NCBI GenBank assembly: GCA_910577785.1
Contig: CAJTNT010000056.1
Location: 1 to 21,475 of the forward strand
Direction: 5' to 3'
Source of the DNA: an uncultured Lachnospiraceae bacterium
Lineage (GTDB): Bacteria; Bacillota; Clostridia; Lachnospirales; Lachnospiraceae
Length of the DNA: 21,475 bases
Part shown: one piece after another, positions 7,301 through 14,622 of the stretch
How the letters are laid out: each line of letters begins with the position of its first letter
How positions within the stretch are numbered: the first letter of the stretch is position 1
Program-made: the position numbers and the translations under genes
The notes under the pieces: model-generated
Databases searched by the model: none
Told to the model about the DNA's origin: nothing
Seen by the model: only the letters and a program-made list of their open reading frames with translations

Positions 7301-9912
7301 TTTGAAGAAGTTCCATTCCCAATCATCCCATAATTCGATCCCCATGTATATAGGCTTCTATCCGTTGTAATTGCTGCTCCGCAGTACTCTGATAAATCTA
7401 CAGAAACCACATTACTCATAATCTTTTGAGGCGAAGAAAAATTATTAGAACTTGAATCCTTGCCCAATCGCCCATACTGATTATCTCCCCAAGCATATAA
7501 ATCCCCACTCACAGTAACGGCTGCTATACTCCCTCTATAAATTCTAACTTGTACCACATGCTCCATTACTTTTTGTGGTGTAAGAACTTTATCGCCAGTA
7601 GTTCCATTCCCTAACTGTCCATATCTATTATCTCCCCAAATATATAAATCTCCATCTTTTGTAATCGCTGCTCCATTATAATAAGATAAAGCAAGTGCCG
7701 CTACAGTACCTTCACGCAACATAGCAGTATCACCAGCTGCACTTGTAATTTTTACCGGTCTTGTTATACATTTTGTGGTTGTTCCATCTGCAAATACACC
7801 ACATGCATTATTCCCCCATGCATAGATACTTCCATCTTTCATAACAGCCATTACTTGAGAATTTGCCCACGGCCCTCCTACCACAAGATAATCCACCGTC
7901 CCTGCATTCGCGCTAACTACTCCGTGTCCATTAACAGACCCAACAGCCCCCATAATCATTCCATTGTTCCCATTTCCCGCAGACCCTTCACCAGAACTCC
8001 ATCCTGTCCCGTCAATATTCAATACAACATTCTTAGCCGTATCAACCTCCAGATTCCGAGAAGTGACGCTATTTCCTTTTGCAACTGTAATGCTACACTG
8101 CCCGGAAGGCAACCAGAGCATTACCATGCCATTCTCATCTGTAACATAATTTCCATTCACTGCTGTCCCAGATACAGGAAGCCCCTCACTGTCTTTCACT
8201 GTAACTGTAACTCTATACTGGATATGCGGACAAGTTGTAAATCCAAACTCTCCATGGGTTAATGAGTAATAATAATCTGTCAGCTTTACACTATTATTTG
8301 CAAAACTTTGCTCATAAGAATATTTATCTGAATGGAAAAATTGCACTTTTCCAGACAGAGCATAATTTACCCGAATATCTCCACCAATACAAAAATCACA
8401 ATCATGTTTCATATCCGCTGTAGAGTTTCCACTAGAATTTGTACGGAAACTTCCTGCAAGCGTTGCCCCTACCGTTGCTTCCAAAGATAACTGTGCCAAT
8501 GTACAATCCACTTCTGGGATCAATGTTAAACCTATGTATAGAGAATAATCTCCCTTCATTTCTAATTCAATCTTAGGCGTTGTAGTAATATTTGTCATTC
8601 CCTCTGAATTAGAACAGCGAAATCCTACTGTCCCGCTTAATTCTCCAGATGCTTCCAAATGAGCGCTTGCATCCAGATGAATTTGGGGCTGAACAGAAAG
8701 ATTGACAATACCCGCCAGAGAATAAGATATTTTCGCAATAGCCAAGGTTCCAGATGCATGTCCACTGATATCTATTGTAATATCCCCGCCATAATCAAAT
8801 TTCAACTCCACATAGGATTGCTTATCAAACAGAAGATACGAAAGTGATGCAGCAATATGTAAAGTCAAAGTGCCATTTACCGTAACAGATGCATGGTCTG
8901 AAGCCAATCCCACATTTACAAACCTATGAGAAAACGCATAATCTTTCGTTACCGTATCCCCTATGCCATAAGGCGTAATTTCATTTTCATGATACTCTAC
9001 AACCCCCTCATAAATGACGCCTTCTGAACAGCCACTGGCATCCACTTCCCCAGCTTCTAATCCATCACTCCCATCAATTTTTACAGCATCAAATGCCTCA
9101 TCAATCTCTACTTCTTTTCCAGTGATCGTTACCGTGTCATCATTAATTTCCAGGCTTGCCACCTTTACAATTAAAACTTGCTGATTTCCATACGCATAGG
9201 CAAAAATATCATTTTCTTTTAATGCAAGAATCTGCTCTGTAGGATATTTGATTACATATACCCCGTTCTCATCATCTGCAGAAACGACCACATTCTTCCC
9301 TTCCACAGATGCTATTGTGATTACATTTTCTGCATAGACTGCATAATTGTTTGTCTTATCTTCGTCCAGGTTCAAAACACGGTCTGAATCATAATCATCT
9401 ACTGTTTTCTGTAGAAATTCTGTCATTTCCTGTGTATAGTAGGGTGACTCATACACATTGCAGATTGGCCGGAAATTAATCTGGTCAATCAAAAAACCAC
9501 GGAGATAGAAATATTCTGGCATTTTATCTATATCAATATCTACAGCTGCTTCCGTCCATCCTGGCTCCACTAACATCTTCCCACTGGCCAGCATGGCAGT
9601 GCCTACTTCATCATAAATCCCCACTACTAGCATTGCCTCTTCCGTAGTTTCAAAAGATACTTTTGCCTGTGTCCCTTCCATACGGATGGAAAAAATATTA
9701 CATCCATTATTCTCTTCTTGCTGGTCGGCTTTATTATTTACCACATCCGCCAGCATGTTCCCAAACCCATTATTCCCTTCTGCCACATAATCCTCTTGCA
9801 GCTGGATGCTTTCTTTTTCCTCTGTTACTTCTGCTGCCATCGGCTCTATGATATTGATACTACTAAGAACCAATATTATGGATAGCATTCCTGCTAAAAT
9901 CTGTTTTATCAT
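4330..9912 (-). CDS. Giant secreted protein with seven RCC1 repeats, seven Ig/MBG-like repeats and C-terminal LRR module (1860 aa)
   Basis: Start ATG at 9912 is chosen because AAGGAGG sits 8 nt upstream (9921-9927) and the signal peptide MIKQILAGMLSIILVLSS follows directly, with likely cleavage after PMAA near residue 27. An in-frame extension to 10011 lacks these. Residues ~30-560 are beta-rich and unassigned. Residues ~565-640 resemble a carboxypeptidase-regulatory/Ig-type fold (DSEGLPVSGTAV...DENG). Residues ~685-1025 hold seven RCC1-type repeats (G-x-[LIV]-Y-x-WG-x-N-x2-G-x-[LI]-G-x-G), enough for one closed seven-bladed propeller. Residues ~1137-1670 hold seven ~75-80-aa repeats with [FY]xG-x3-EP, DYxVEYxNNT and GNYxG signatures (MBG/Ig-like). 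Residues ~1710-1860 are the LRR_5 module ending KGIGKKVKVK, shared with two other proteins here. There is no LPXTG. It probably acts as a cell-surface adhesin or binding protein; the ligand is unknown. The gene looks more AT-rich than the O-acetylation genes to its right. Confidence 0.85.
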   Translation of the reverse strand: MIKQILAGMLSIILVLSSINIIEPMAAEVTEEKESIQLQEDYVAEGNNGFGNMLADVVNNKADQQEENNGCNIFSIRMEGTQAKVSFETTEEAMLVVGIYDEVGTAMLASGKMLVEPGWTEAAVDIDIDKMPEYFYLRGFLIDQINFRPICNVYESPYYTQEMTEFLQKTVDDYDSDRVLNLDEDKTNNYAVYAENVITIASVEGKNVVVSADDENGVYVIKYPTEQILALKENDIFAYAYGNQQVLIVKVASLEINDDTVTITGKEVEIDEAFDAVKIDGSDGLEAGEVDASGCSEGVIYEGVVEYHENEITPYGIGDTVTKDYAFSHRFVNVGLASDHASVTVNGTLTLHIAASLSYLLFDKQSYVELKFDYGGDITIDISGHASGTLAIAKISYSLAGIVNLSVQPQIHLDASAHLEASGELSGTVGFRCSNSEGMTNITTTPKIELEMKGDYSLYIGLTLIPEVDCTLAQLSLEATVGATLAGSFRTNSSGNSTADMKHDCDFCIGGDIRVNYALSGKVQFFHSDKYSYEQSFANNSVKLTDYYYSLTHGEFGFTTCPHIQYRVTVTVKDSEGLPVSGTAVNGNYVTDENGMVMLWLPSGQCSITVAKGNSVTSRNLEVDTAKNVVLNIDGTGWSSGEGSAGNGNNGMIMGAVGSVNGHGVVSANAGTVDYLVVGGPWANSQVMAVMKDGSIYAWGNNACGVFADGTTTKCITRPVKITSAAGDTAMLREGTVAALALSYYNGAAITKDGDLYIWGDNRYGQLGNGTTGDKVLTPQKVMEHVVQVRIYRGSIAAVTVSGDLYAWGDNQYGRLGKDSSSNNFSSPQKIMSNVVSVDLSEYCGAAITTDRSLYTWGSNYGMIGNGTSSNGEHFIVAPTKILNNVVQVSLGSAHNAAIVVDGTLYTWGTNSDGELGDGTTNPTYTPKAVVRNIAKVSMGYHYTAALTKDGNLYMWGSNLYRQLGIGRLDKDAHPRPIKVLSNIADVNASSYFCTAVSIDGLVYTWGTNSYGQLGNGTMNDVNIPTVIPIPYFPESLFSYRLEPDSMKGSMFFDAENINSESSAFSSRATSKTASFKGLQPNHTYNFYCMKYKGSKEPLSSSNLLYVSQMQSDANGNISVSYTPTEDYPTPSEFVLPMGQADLSAVQLTVEDKTYNGKEQFANPVLTNGTQTLTEGVDYELSGSYSAIEAGTYTVTASGIGDYAGVLTFSYEIKKEDFSKVDIKEIADVIYSGEAYEPNLSLAYGDLSLEEGTDYTVEYRNNTNAGTAVAILNGTKNYNGQKICLFQILPCKLTQDMVEEIPSHRYSGTLIEPSVALKKGNSALTRGNDYRVEYKNNTQIGTATIIITGRGNYTGTVQANFEIEKQLEIADALPVFPALTYTGGIQSVKPVITLAQKTLVEGMDYELSGDLHPTDAGTYQVMLTGKGDFTGKVTHSYKVLGADLAEASPEPLPTCIYDGTPHTPEPVIIYQGRTLVKDRDYIVTYQNNTEVGIASVELNGIGNYTGTISLQFSILDKTDIAAQHIYLPPLEYNGSIQRAAPIVTSDESVLKEGKDYKLSGTYEATDAGTYSFELQGIGTYKGSISLTYEIEKAQMKNATVADIPDCTYRGDPVKPQIKALFNQILLETGRDYTVEYQNNMAAGTGIAILKGQGNYSGQQICLFQILSFGTEKPAPSNPGNNKDPNNPKPTPTIQIPKKGQLLKFGKHSYKVTKKGQEIAFLKTASKETTLKIPETVKIKGITYKVTSIAAKAFSGNKKLKKIKIGNNINSIDSNAFSGCTSLATVTMGKGVKKIGKQAFSGCKKLKDITIKSTKLTSKSIGAKAFQGIHAKATIKVPKAKRAAYQKLLKSKGIGKKVKVK

Positions 9913-9920
9913 TAATATCT

Positions 9921-9927
9921 CCTCCTT
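9921..9927 (-). promoter_or_regulatory. Ribosome binding site deciding the start of the 1860-aa gene
   Basis: The minus strand reads AAGGAGG, then 8 nt, then ATG at 9912. No comparable site precedes the upstream in-frame GTG near 10011. The signal peptide begins exactly at the chosen ATG. Confidence 0.85.
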
Positions 9928-9990
9928 CCATTTGCCAATATTTTTCTTTGACACCTTCCCGCTGCTCTTTCTGGCAGCCTTATCCGTCAG

Positions 9991-10133
9991 GCTTTCTTTA
10001 TACAACCTCACCCACTTCCTCCGCTACAATTAAATATCCCTATATTCCCTTGCATGAATCGTTGGTTTCTTCACCTTTGGTAAGCAGATTTTCTAATAAC
10101 TATATCTCCTTGCATGGATAGCTAGGCTTATTT
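9991..10133. repeat. Intergenic repeat, copy C (right half only), upstream of the 1860-aa gene and 3' of the LRR remnant
   Basis: From TTTCTTTAT at about 9993 through CCCACTTCCTCCGCTAC to the two TACGTT-type motifs (here TATATTCCCTTGCATGA at 10041 and TATATCTCCTTGCATGG at 10101), this matches the right halves of copies A and B. The left inverted-repeat arm is missing, so copy C cannot form the long hairpin. It sits directly 3' of the truncated LRR gene tail, in the same relation as copies A and B to their intact genes. Bases 9913-9990 hold only the 5' leader of the 1860-aa gene; I see no convincing promoter there. Confidence 0.78.
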
Positions 10134-10470
10134 TCACTTTCTTGCTAATGCCTTTTGATTTCAGTAGTTTCTGGTAGGCTGCTTCTTATGGCTGAGACAG
10201 CAAAAGGATCTCTTTATATATCAACCTTTTCGTTAATTCTTATTTTTGTTTCTTTCCAAGTCCCCTATTACTTCTTAAATTTTGCCGCCCTGCCTTATCT
10301 TGTTCAGGGTTCTTTTTTATTTCCCTGTTCTCTTGTATAAATCCAATTGCCCTATACTCAATACTTATAACACTGCTGGGGAGTTCTACGCTCTCCAGAC
10401 TGCTGCATCCGGAAAACGCATCCTCCCCGATACGGATTACCCGTTCCTGAAATGCCGAAGACTTAATCAA
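10130..10470 (-). pseudogene. Remnant of an LRR_5 (BspA-type) surface protein gene
   Basis: Reading the minus strand from 10470, residues of type AFQERVIRIGEDAFSGCSSLESVELPSSVISIE form about one and a half BspA-type LRR units. After that, similarity is lost and stop codons appear. At 10182, in the same frame, AAYQKLLKSKGISKKVKI resumes; this is the exact tail of the three intact LRR proteins, but the stop codon that should follow is lost by a small deletion. There is no start codon with an RBS or signal peptide, and the 5' end abuts the stop of the 244-aa gene. This is therefore a twice-truncated relic, followed by intergenic repeat copy C as in the intact genes. By position it corresponds to the LRR partner of the 244-aa gene. 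Confidence 0.8.
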
Positions 10471-10473
10471 TCA

Positions 10474-11208
10474 CTAAATCCATATGGAATGTTTCCCATC
10501 TTTTTTATACATATCCAGACGATACTTATTCTCACTTTTTAATTCACTGCTGGAACGCCATAGCGCCACATCTTCGTACTCCCCTGTTTTCAGGTTTTTA
10601 AAATGGGCAAAGATTACCGTGCCTGTCAGATGTGTGGAAAACCTGACTTTTGAATTATTCTTGACCTTATGCTCTTTTATCTCATCTGCCGACTGGGCGA
10701 CAATTTTCACTAACTTCCAGCCTTTTTTGGGGGTAATCTTTACTTTTGCGTTAATTGTTTTATTCTGGCGATTCAGGTAATAACGTTCTGATTTGTTAAA
10801 AACTTTGGCATAATCCTTATTGCCGATCTTAAATTCCTTGCAGGGATTTACCCATTTTTTTACGGTAACCTTGGTTGTAAGCCTCTTTCCTTTATACATA
10901 AAGCTTACTTTTGTACTTCCGGCAGACTTCAGCTTGAACGCAAGATATTTTTTATTAATGAGGGATACTTCTAGCACGGAAGGATTTGAATATTTAATTT
11001 TTGTTATCTTCCCTCCGGATGCATTTAAAATTAAGGTGGCGGGCATCCACTTGTAATTTTTATAGAGGCGGAATTGCAGGTTCTTCTCTATTTTGGGAGC
11101 CGCCGCCTGAGCTGTCATGGTGGACGTACCCCCTGCTGCCGTTACTAAAATTACTGCTGCCAGAATGGCTGCTACTGTTTTCTTTAATACGTTTCCTATT
11201 TTACGCAT
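10474..11208 (-). CDS. Small exported protein of unknown function with an Ig-like N-terminal domain (244 aa), paralogue of 14623-15339
   Basis: ATG at 11208 is preceded by AGGAGG at 8 nt. Residues 1-35 are a clear signal peptide (MRKIGNVLKK, hydrophobic VAAILAAVILVTAAG, AQA cleavage site near 35). Residues ~40-120 look like a bacterial Ig-like (BIG_2-type) fold: GKITKIKYSNPSVLEVS, then GSTKVSFMYKGKRLTTKVTVKKW. The C-terminal half has a motif run NPCKEFKIGNKDYAKVF, then KITPKKGWKLVKI and a final beta-rich stretch; I recognise no family. The protein is strongly basic. It shares signal peptide, Ig-like part and the NPCKEFK.GNKDYA block with the 238-aa protein at 14623-15339, so the two arose by duplication. 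It lies between an intact LRR gene and an LRR remnant. It could be a surface accessory protein or wall-binding factor; this is a guess. Confidence 0.8.
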   Translation of the reverse strand: MRKIGNVLKKTVAAILAAVILVTAAGGTSTMTAQAAAPKIEKNLQFRLYKNYKWMPATLILNASGGKITKIKYSNPSVLEVSLINKKYLAFKLKSAGSTKVSFMYKGKRLTTKVTVKKWVNPCKEFKIGNKDYAKVFNKSERYYLNRQNKTINAKVKITPKKGWKLVKIVAQSADEIKEHKVKNNSKVRFSTHLTGTVIFAHFKNLKTGEYEDVALWRSSSELKSENKYRLDMYKKDGKHSIWI

Positions 11209-11490
11209 GATATGTTCCTCCTATTTTCTATGGATAGTTCTATAGTCTTCCTGTTTTCTGCAAATTTTGATATAATTCCTATATTTTCTGCAAGGTTAGG
11301 TATGGTTCTCTTATTTCTGTATGGATGTAATAATTTTTGCTTCTTATGCCAGCAGGTTTGCTGGTATCTACAGACCTGTAGGCATCTGCAGGCTTTCTGG
11401 CATCTACAGGCCTGTAGACTCTTTCCTGCCTCTGTGGGATAATAGCGTTTCTTCCTCAGCTGTTGTTGATGGCATAAGGTATGCCGCTGC
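11209..11490. other. Intergenic region between the 944-aa and 244-aa genes, rich in small palindromes
   Basis: This 282-bp gap has no gene. Next to the 944-aa stop is GGCATA-AGG-TATGCC (11471-11485). Then come the 18-bp palindromic repeats at 11363-11416 and a hairpin CCAGCA-GGTT-TGCTGG (11349-11364). None is followed by a clear U-run on the minus strand, so I do not call an intrinsic terminator. The direct repeat TTTTCTGCAA occurs twice near 11253-11295. The 244-aa leader is AT-rich but shows no convincing -35/-10 pair. Confidence 0.6.
11363..11416. repeat. Three 18-bp tandem units carrying palindromes
   Basis: Units lie at 11363-11380, 11381-11398 and 11399-11416, each of form GGYATCTRCAGRCY plus four bases. 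Units 1 and 3 carry the palindromes CTACAG-AC-CTGTAG (11368-11381) and CTACAGGCCTGTAG (perfect, 11404-11417); the middle unit keeps only CTGCAG. The array lies 3' of the 944-aa gene and 5' of the 244-aa gene, so it could be RNA hairpins at the end of one transcript or paired protein-binding half-sites. Confidence 0.75.
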
Positions 11491-14325
11491 TTATTTTACC
11501 TTCACCTTTTTGCCAACTCCTTTTGATTTTAAGAGTTTCTGGTAGGCTGCCCGTTTTGCCTTTGGCACTTTGATGGTGGCTTTTGCATAGATACCCTGGA
11601 AGGCTTTTGTGCCAATGGATTTTGCGGTCAGCTTGGTGGACTGGATGGTGATGTCCTTTAGCTTACTGCAGTTAGCAAAGGCCTGTTTGCCGATTTTGGA
11701 CGCCTTGGCGGGGAGGGCCAGTTTCCCCAAGGCCGTACAGCTGGCAAAGGCTTTTGTACCAATGGATTCCACATTTTTTCCAATGGTGACGGCCTTTAGC
11801 TTCTTGCATCCGCTGAGGGCGTTTGATGCTATGGCTGTCACGTTGTATTTTACTCCAGAGATTGTGACTGTGGCAGGGATGGAAACTTTCGTAACCTTCT
11901 TGTCTTTGGGCTTGAGGTATTCTACGGATTTCCCTTGTTCGGTAACTTTGTATTTTGCCTTTGTTTTGGAGTCGGTCAGCGCTGTGCCTTTCTTGGGGGC
12001 GGTGACACTGAGCTTAATACGGAAGGTGCAGGCATTGTAATTGGCGGTCGCTGCCGCCGTTACGGTTATCACGGTGTTTCCGGGCTTCTTGATGGTGACC
12101 ATGCCGCTATTGGAAACCGTTGCTACTGTGCGGTTCGCAGAAAGGTAGCTCAGGCTGCCGTTCCCTGACATCCTTTTCGCATCCAGACGGAACTGGCCGC
12201 CCCCAATTACCTTGCTATAGCTGGATTTGCCGCTGATGCGCTGGGCTGCTTTGGCAACCTTTATGGAAACCTGGTACTCGCATTTCTTAAATTGCTCTGT
12301 CTCTGAAGCGGTAACCGTGACCGTTGTGCTGCCTGCGCCTGTGATTTTTACTTCTCCCGTGCCAGATACTTCTGCGGCTTTCGGGTTGGATGAGGCATAG
12401 GAAAGGGCTCCGTTACCTTTTTCCAGGGCAATGTCCAGCTGAAAGGGGGCATCTCCATAGGTTTTGGAATAGGAGGATGTTCCTATGATGGACTGGTTTT
12501 CTTTTTCTATTGGGGTGGGTTCTGATTTCTGCACTGTTATGCCGCAGGAAGCAGATACATTGCTGCCATCCTGGCTTTCAGCTGTAATGGTCGTGCTTCC
12601 TTCACCGATTGCCGTTACCAGGCCATTGTCTACAGATGCTACTTCTGGGTTGCTGCTGCTCCATTTCAATTGCTTGTCTACTGCATCTACAGGGGCAATA
12701 ACTGCCTCTATAAGTAGCGTTTCGCCAGGCTTTAGTTCTGCTTCAGATGGAGTTAAAGTAATTGTAGAAACTTTTATTAACAAAGATATCAATTGAAACG
12801 GAATTTCATTTTCTTCTGCATACATTTGAGCGTAACTTCCCTCTTCTCCATAAATTGTCAAACCTCTACAGCCAAAAAACGCTCCCTCCCCAATGTTAGT
12901 CAAACTATCTGGTAAATTTATGGTATTCAGGCTCTCGCACTCATCAAATGCCCATTCCCCGATACTCTTTACTCCTTCAGATAAGCTTATATTTCTTAAA
13001 TCACTGTATGCAAATGCATAGTCTCCTATATCGGTTATACTCTGTGGCAGGCATATGCTTCTTAAGTTCTTGCACTCGGAAAATGCAGCTTCCCCAATAC
13101 TGGCTACACCTTTCGGAAATGTAATGGTATCTTTTCCTCCTGGATATTGTAATAAAATTGATTTATCTTTATTGTACAAAATGCCGTCATAAGTTGAATA
13201 TACCTTATTTTCTTCCACAACATTAATACTATTTAGGCTATTGCAATAATGAAATGCCCTAGTTCCAATATTTATCACTCCAGATGGTATCTCTATGTCA
13301 GTCAAACTACTACATCCAACAAATGCCCTTTCCCCAATACTTATCAGATTTTCTGGCAATTCTATGTGTGTCAAACTACTGCAATCATGAAATGCATTTC
13401 CTCCAATGCTTTCTACCCTTTCCGATAGCTCTACGCTGATTAAAGCTTCACACCCATGAAATGTACTCTTACCAATATCTGATATTTCTTTGGGTAGCTT
13501 TATAGCGGTCAAAGAACAACCCTCAAATGCACCATTTCCAATCTCAACCAAACTTTCAGGCAAATTTATGCTACCCATTCTGCTATATGCAAATGAGTAA
13601 TTCCCAATATGCTTTACCCCTTCTGGAAGGCTTATATCACTCAAGCCTTTACAACTCCGAAATGCCCTATCCCCGATATCTATTAACCCTTCTGGAAACA
13701 TAATGGTACTTTTTCCTCCTGGGCATTGTAATAAAATCGTCCTATCTTTATTGTACAAAATGCCATCATAAGTTGAATATGTATTATTCTCTTCCGGGAC
13801 ATTAATACTATTTAAGCTATCGCACCCCGATAATGCAGAACGTCCGATACTTGTCACTTCAGATGGTATCTCTATATCGGTCAGACTTTTGCATCTGTAA
13901 AATGCAGAATCTCCTATACTTGTCAGTCCTACTGGCAAATCTATATCTGTTACCTCTGTACACATGGTGAAGGTCAGATCTCCGATCGCCGTCACTCCCT
14001 TTTCAATTACAATTTTTTTTATTTGATTACGTATACTTGTCCTATCCCAAGGCCGAAATTCGGGATCCTCCCAATCTTTCATCTTTCCACCCCCACTTAT
14101 AATCAATTCACCATTTTCATACAATACCCAGTTTATATTTCCTCCGAATGATCCTTGCTCTATCACTGCCGAATCAGACGATATAGCCATATTCTCTGCC
14201 TGCTCCTTTGATTGCGCATAAATAGAATCAGAAAATATGATACCCACCAACAAAAGAACTGCCAATACCACCTTTAATGCCACGGCCATTAATGGCTCCT
14301 TCCATTTTAAGTTCCTCATTTCCAT
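11491..14325 (-). CDS. BspA-type leucine-rich repeat surface protein with BIG_2/Ig-like domains (944 aa)
   Basis: ATG at 14325 is chosen over the ATG two codons later because AGGAGG lies 9 nt upstream. Residues 1-38 form a signal peptide (VVLAVLLLVGIIF, cleavage after SIYA). Residues ~55-95 are a short cap (NWVLYENGELIISGGGKMKDW). Residues ~100-505 are a long series of LRR_5 units (IGxxAFxxCxSLxxIxLPxxVxxIG). Two islands of type YSTYDGILYNKD...LLQ.PGGK lie 193 residues apart. Residues ~517-597 are a BIG_2 domain, ~610-785 two further Ig-like domains (SYSKTYGDAPFQL; SYSKVIGGGQFRL), and ~800-944 the C-terminal LRR module ending AYQKLLKSKGVGKKVKVK. No LPXTG or transmembrane tail is present. LRR_5 proteins of this type are known as adhesins or binding proteins in gut and oral bacteria; the ligand is unknown. 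It follows the 238-aa exported protein gene, its likely partner. Confidence 0.88.
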   Translation of the reverse strand: MEMRNLKWKEPLMAVALKVVLAVLLLVGIIFSDSIYAQSKEQAENMAISSDSAVIEQGSFGGNINWVLYENGELIISGGGKMKDWEDPEFRPWDRTSIRNQIKKIVIEKGVTAIGDLTFTMCTEVTDIDLPVGLTSIGDSAFYRCKSLTDIEIPSEVTSIGRSALSGCDSLNSINVPEENNTYSTYDGILYNKDRTILLQCPGGKSTIMFPEGLIDIGDRAFRSCKGLSDISLPEGVKHIGNYSFAYSRMGSINLPESLVEIGNGAFEGCSLTAIKLPKEISDIGKSTFHGCEALISVELSERVESIGGNAFHDCSSLTHIELPENLISIGERAFVGCSSLTDIEIPSGVINIGTRAFHYCNSLNSINVVEENKVYSTYDGILYNKDKSILLQYPGGKDTITFPKGVASIGEAAFSECKNLRSICLPQSITDIGDYAFAYSDLRNISLSEGVKSIGEWAFDECESLNTINLPDSLTNIGEGAFFGCRGLTIYGEEGSYAQMYAEENEIPFQLISLLIKVSTITLTPSEAELKPGETLLIEAVIAPVDAVDKQLKWSSSNPEVASVDNGLVTAIGEGSTTITAESQDGSNVSASCGITVQKSEPTPIEKENQSIIGTSSYSKTYGDAPFQLDIALEKGNGALSYASSNPKAAEVSGTGEVKITGAGSTTVTVTASETEQFKKCEYQVSIKVAKAAQRISGKSSYSKVIGGGQFRLDAKRMSGNGSLSYLSANRTVATVSNSGMVTIKKPGNTVITVTAAATANYNACTFRIKLSVTAPKKGTALTDSKTKAKYKVTEQGKSVEYLKPKDKKVTKVSIPATVTISGVKYNVTAIASNALSGCKKLKAVTIGKNVESIGTKAFASCTALGKLALPAKASKIGKQAFANCSKLKDITIQSTKLTAKSIGTKAFQGIYAKATIKVPKAKRAAYQKLLKSKGVGKKVKVK

Positions 14326-14622
14326 TTTCTTCGTCCTCCTCCCGTTTTCTTTGTCGTTCTACTTTCCATAAATCTCTTGATAACTTTCATTCTGCCCAGA
14401 AACCCAAAAAAACTTCTTAACCTTTTGAGCCATTTATGCCATCCTCTAAACGAAAAAGAGATGTTTACTCTGACAGACATCCCCCAAAAGTTACTGATAG
14501 ACGGTTAACCTGTACAATTTTAAGCAGGAATAATCGCTCAGCTTGCGAGTGCTCAGCCCCCCTTCCCAGATTCCCAATGCTTTTCTACGTAAACGGAGGG
14601 TCACAGATTTGCGCCGTTCCTT
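14326..14622. other. Intergenic region between the 238-aa and 944-aa genes
   Basis: This 297-bp gap has no ORF with an RBS and none of the intergenic repeat found next to the other LRR genes. The only local pattern is a direct repeat GCTCAGC at 14536-14542 and 14551-14557 around TTGCGAGT. I see no hairpin with a U-run and no convincing promoter. The AGGAGG of the 944-aa gene lies just upstream of its start. Confidence 0.55.

Noticed and set aside
9913..10011. Longer N-terminus (33 extra residues) for the 1860-aa protein
   Set aside because: The extension is basic with no signal character and no RBS, part of its DNA belongs to intergenic repeat copy C, and a strong RBS plus signal peptide begins at 9912.
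14326..14622. A further decayed LRR gene or intergenic repeat copy in the 297-bp gap
   Set aside because: No frame on the minus strand shows LRR motifs or the AYQKLLKSKG tail, and none of the repeat landmarks are present.
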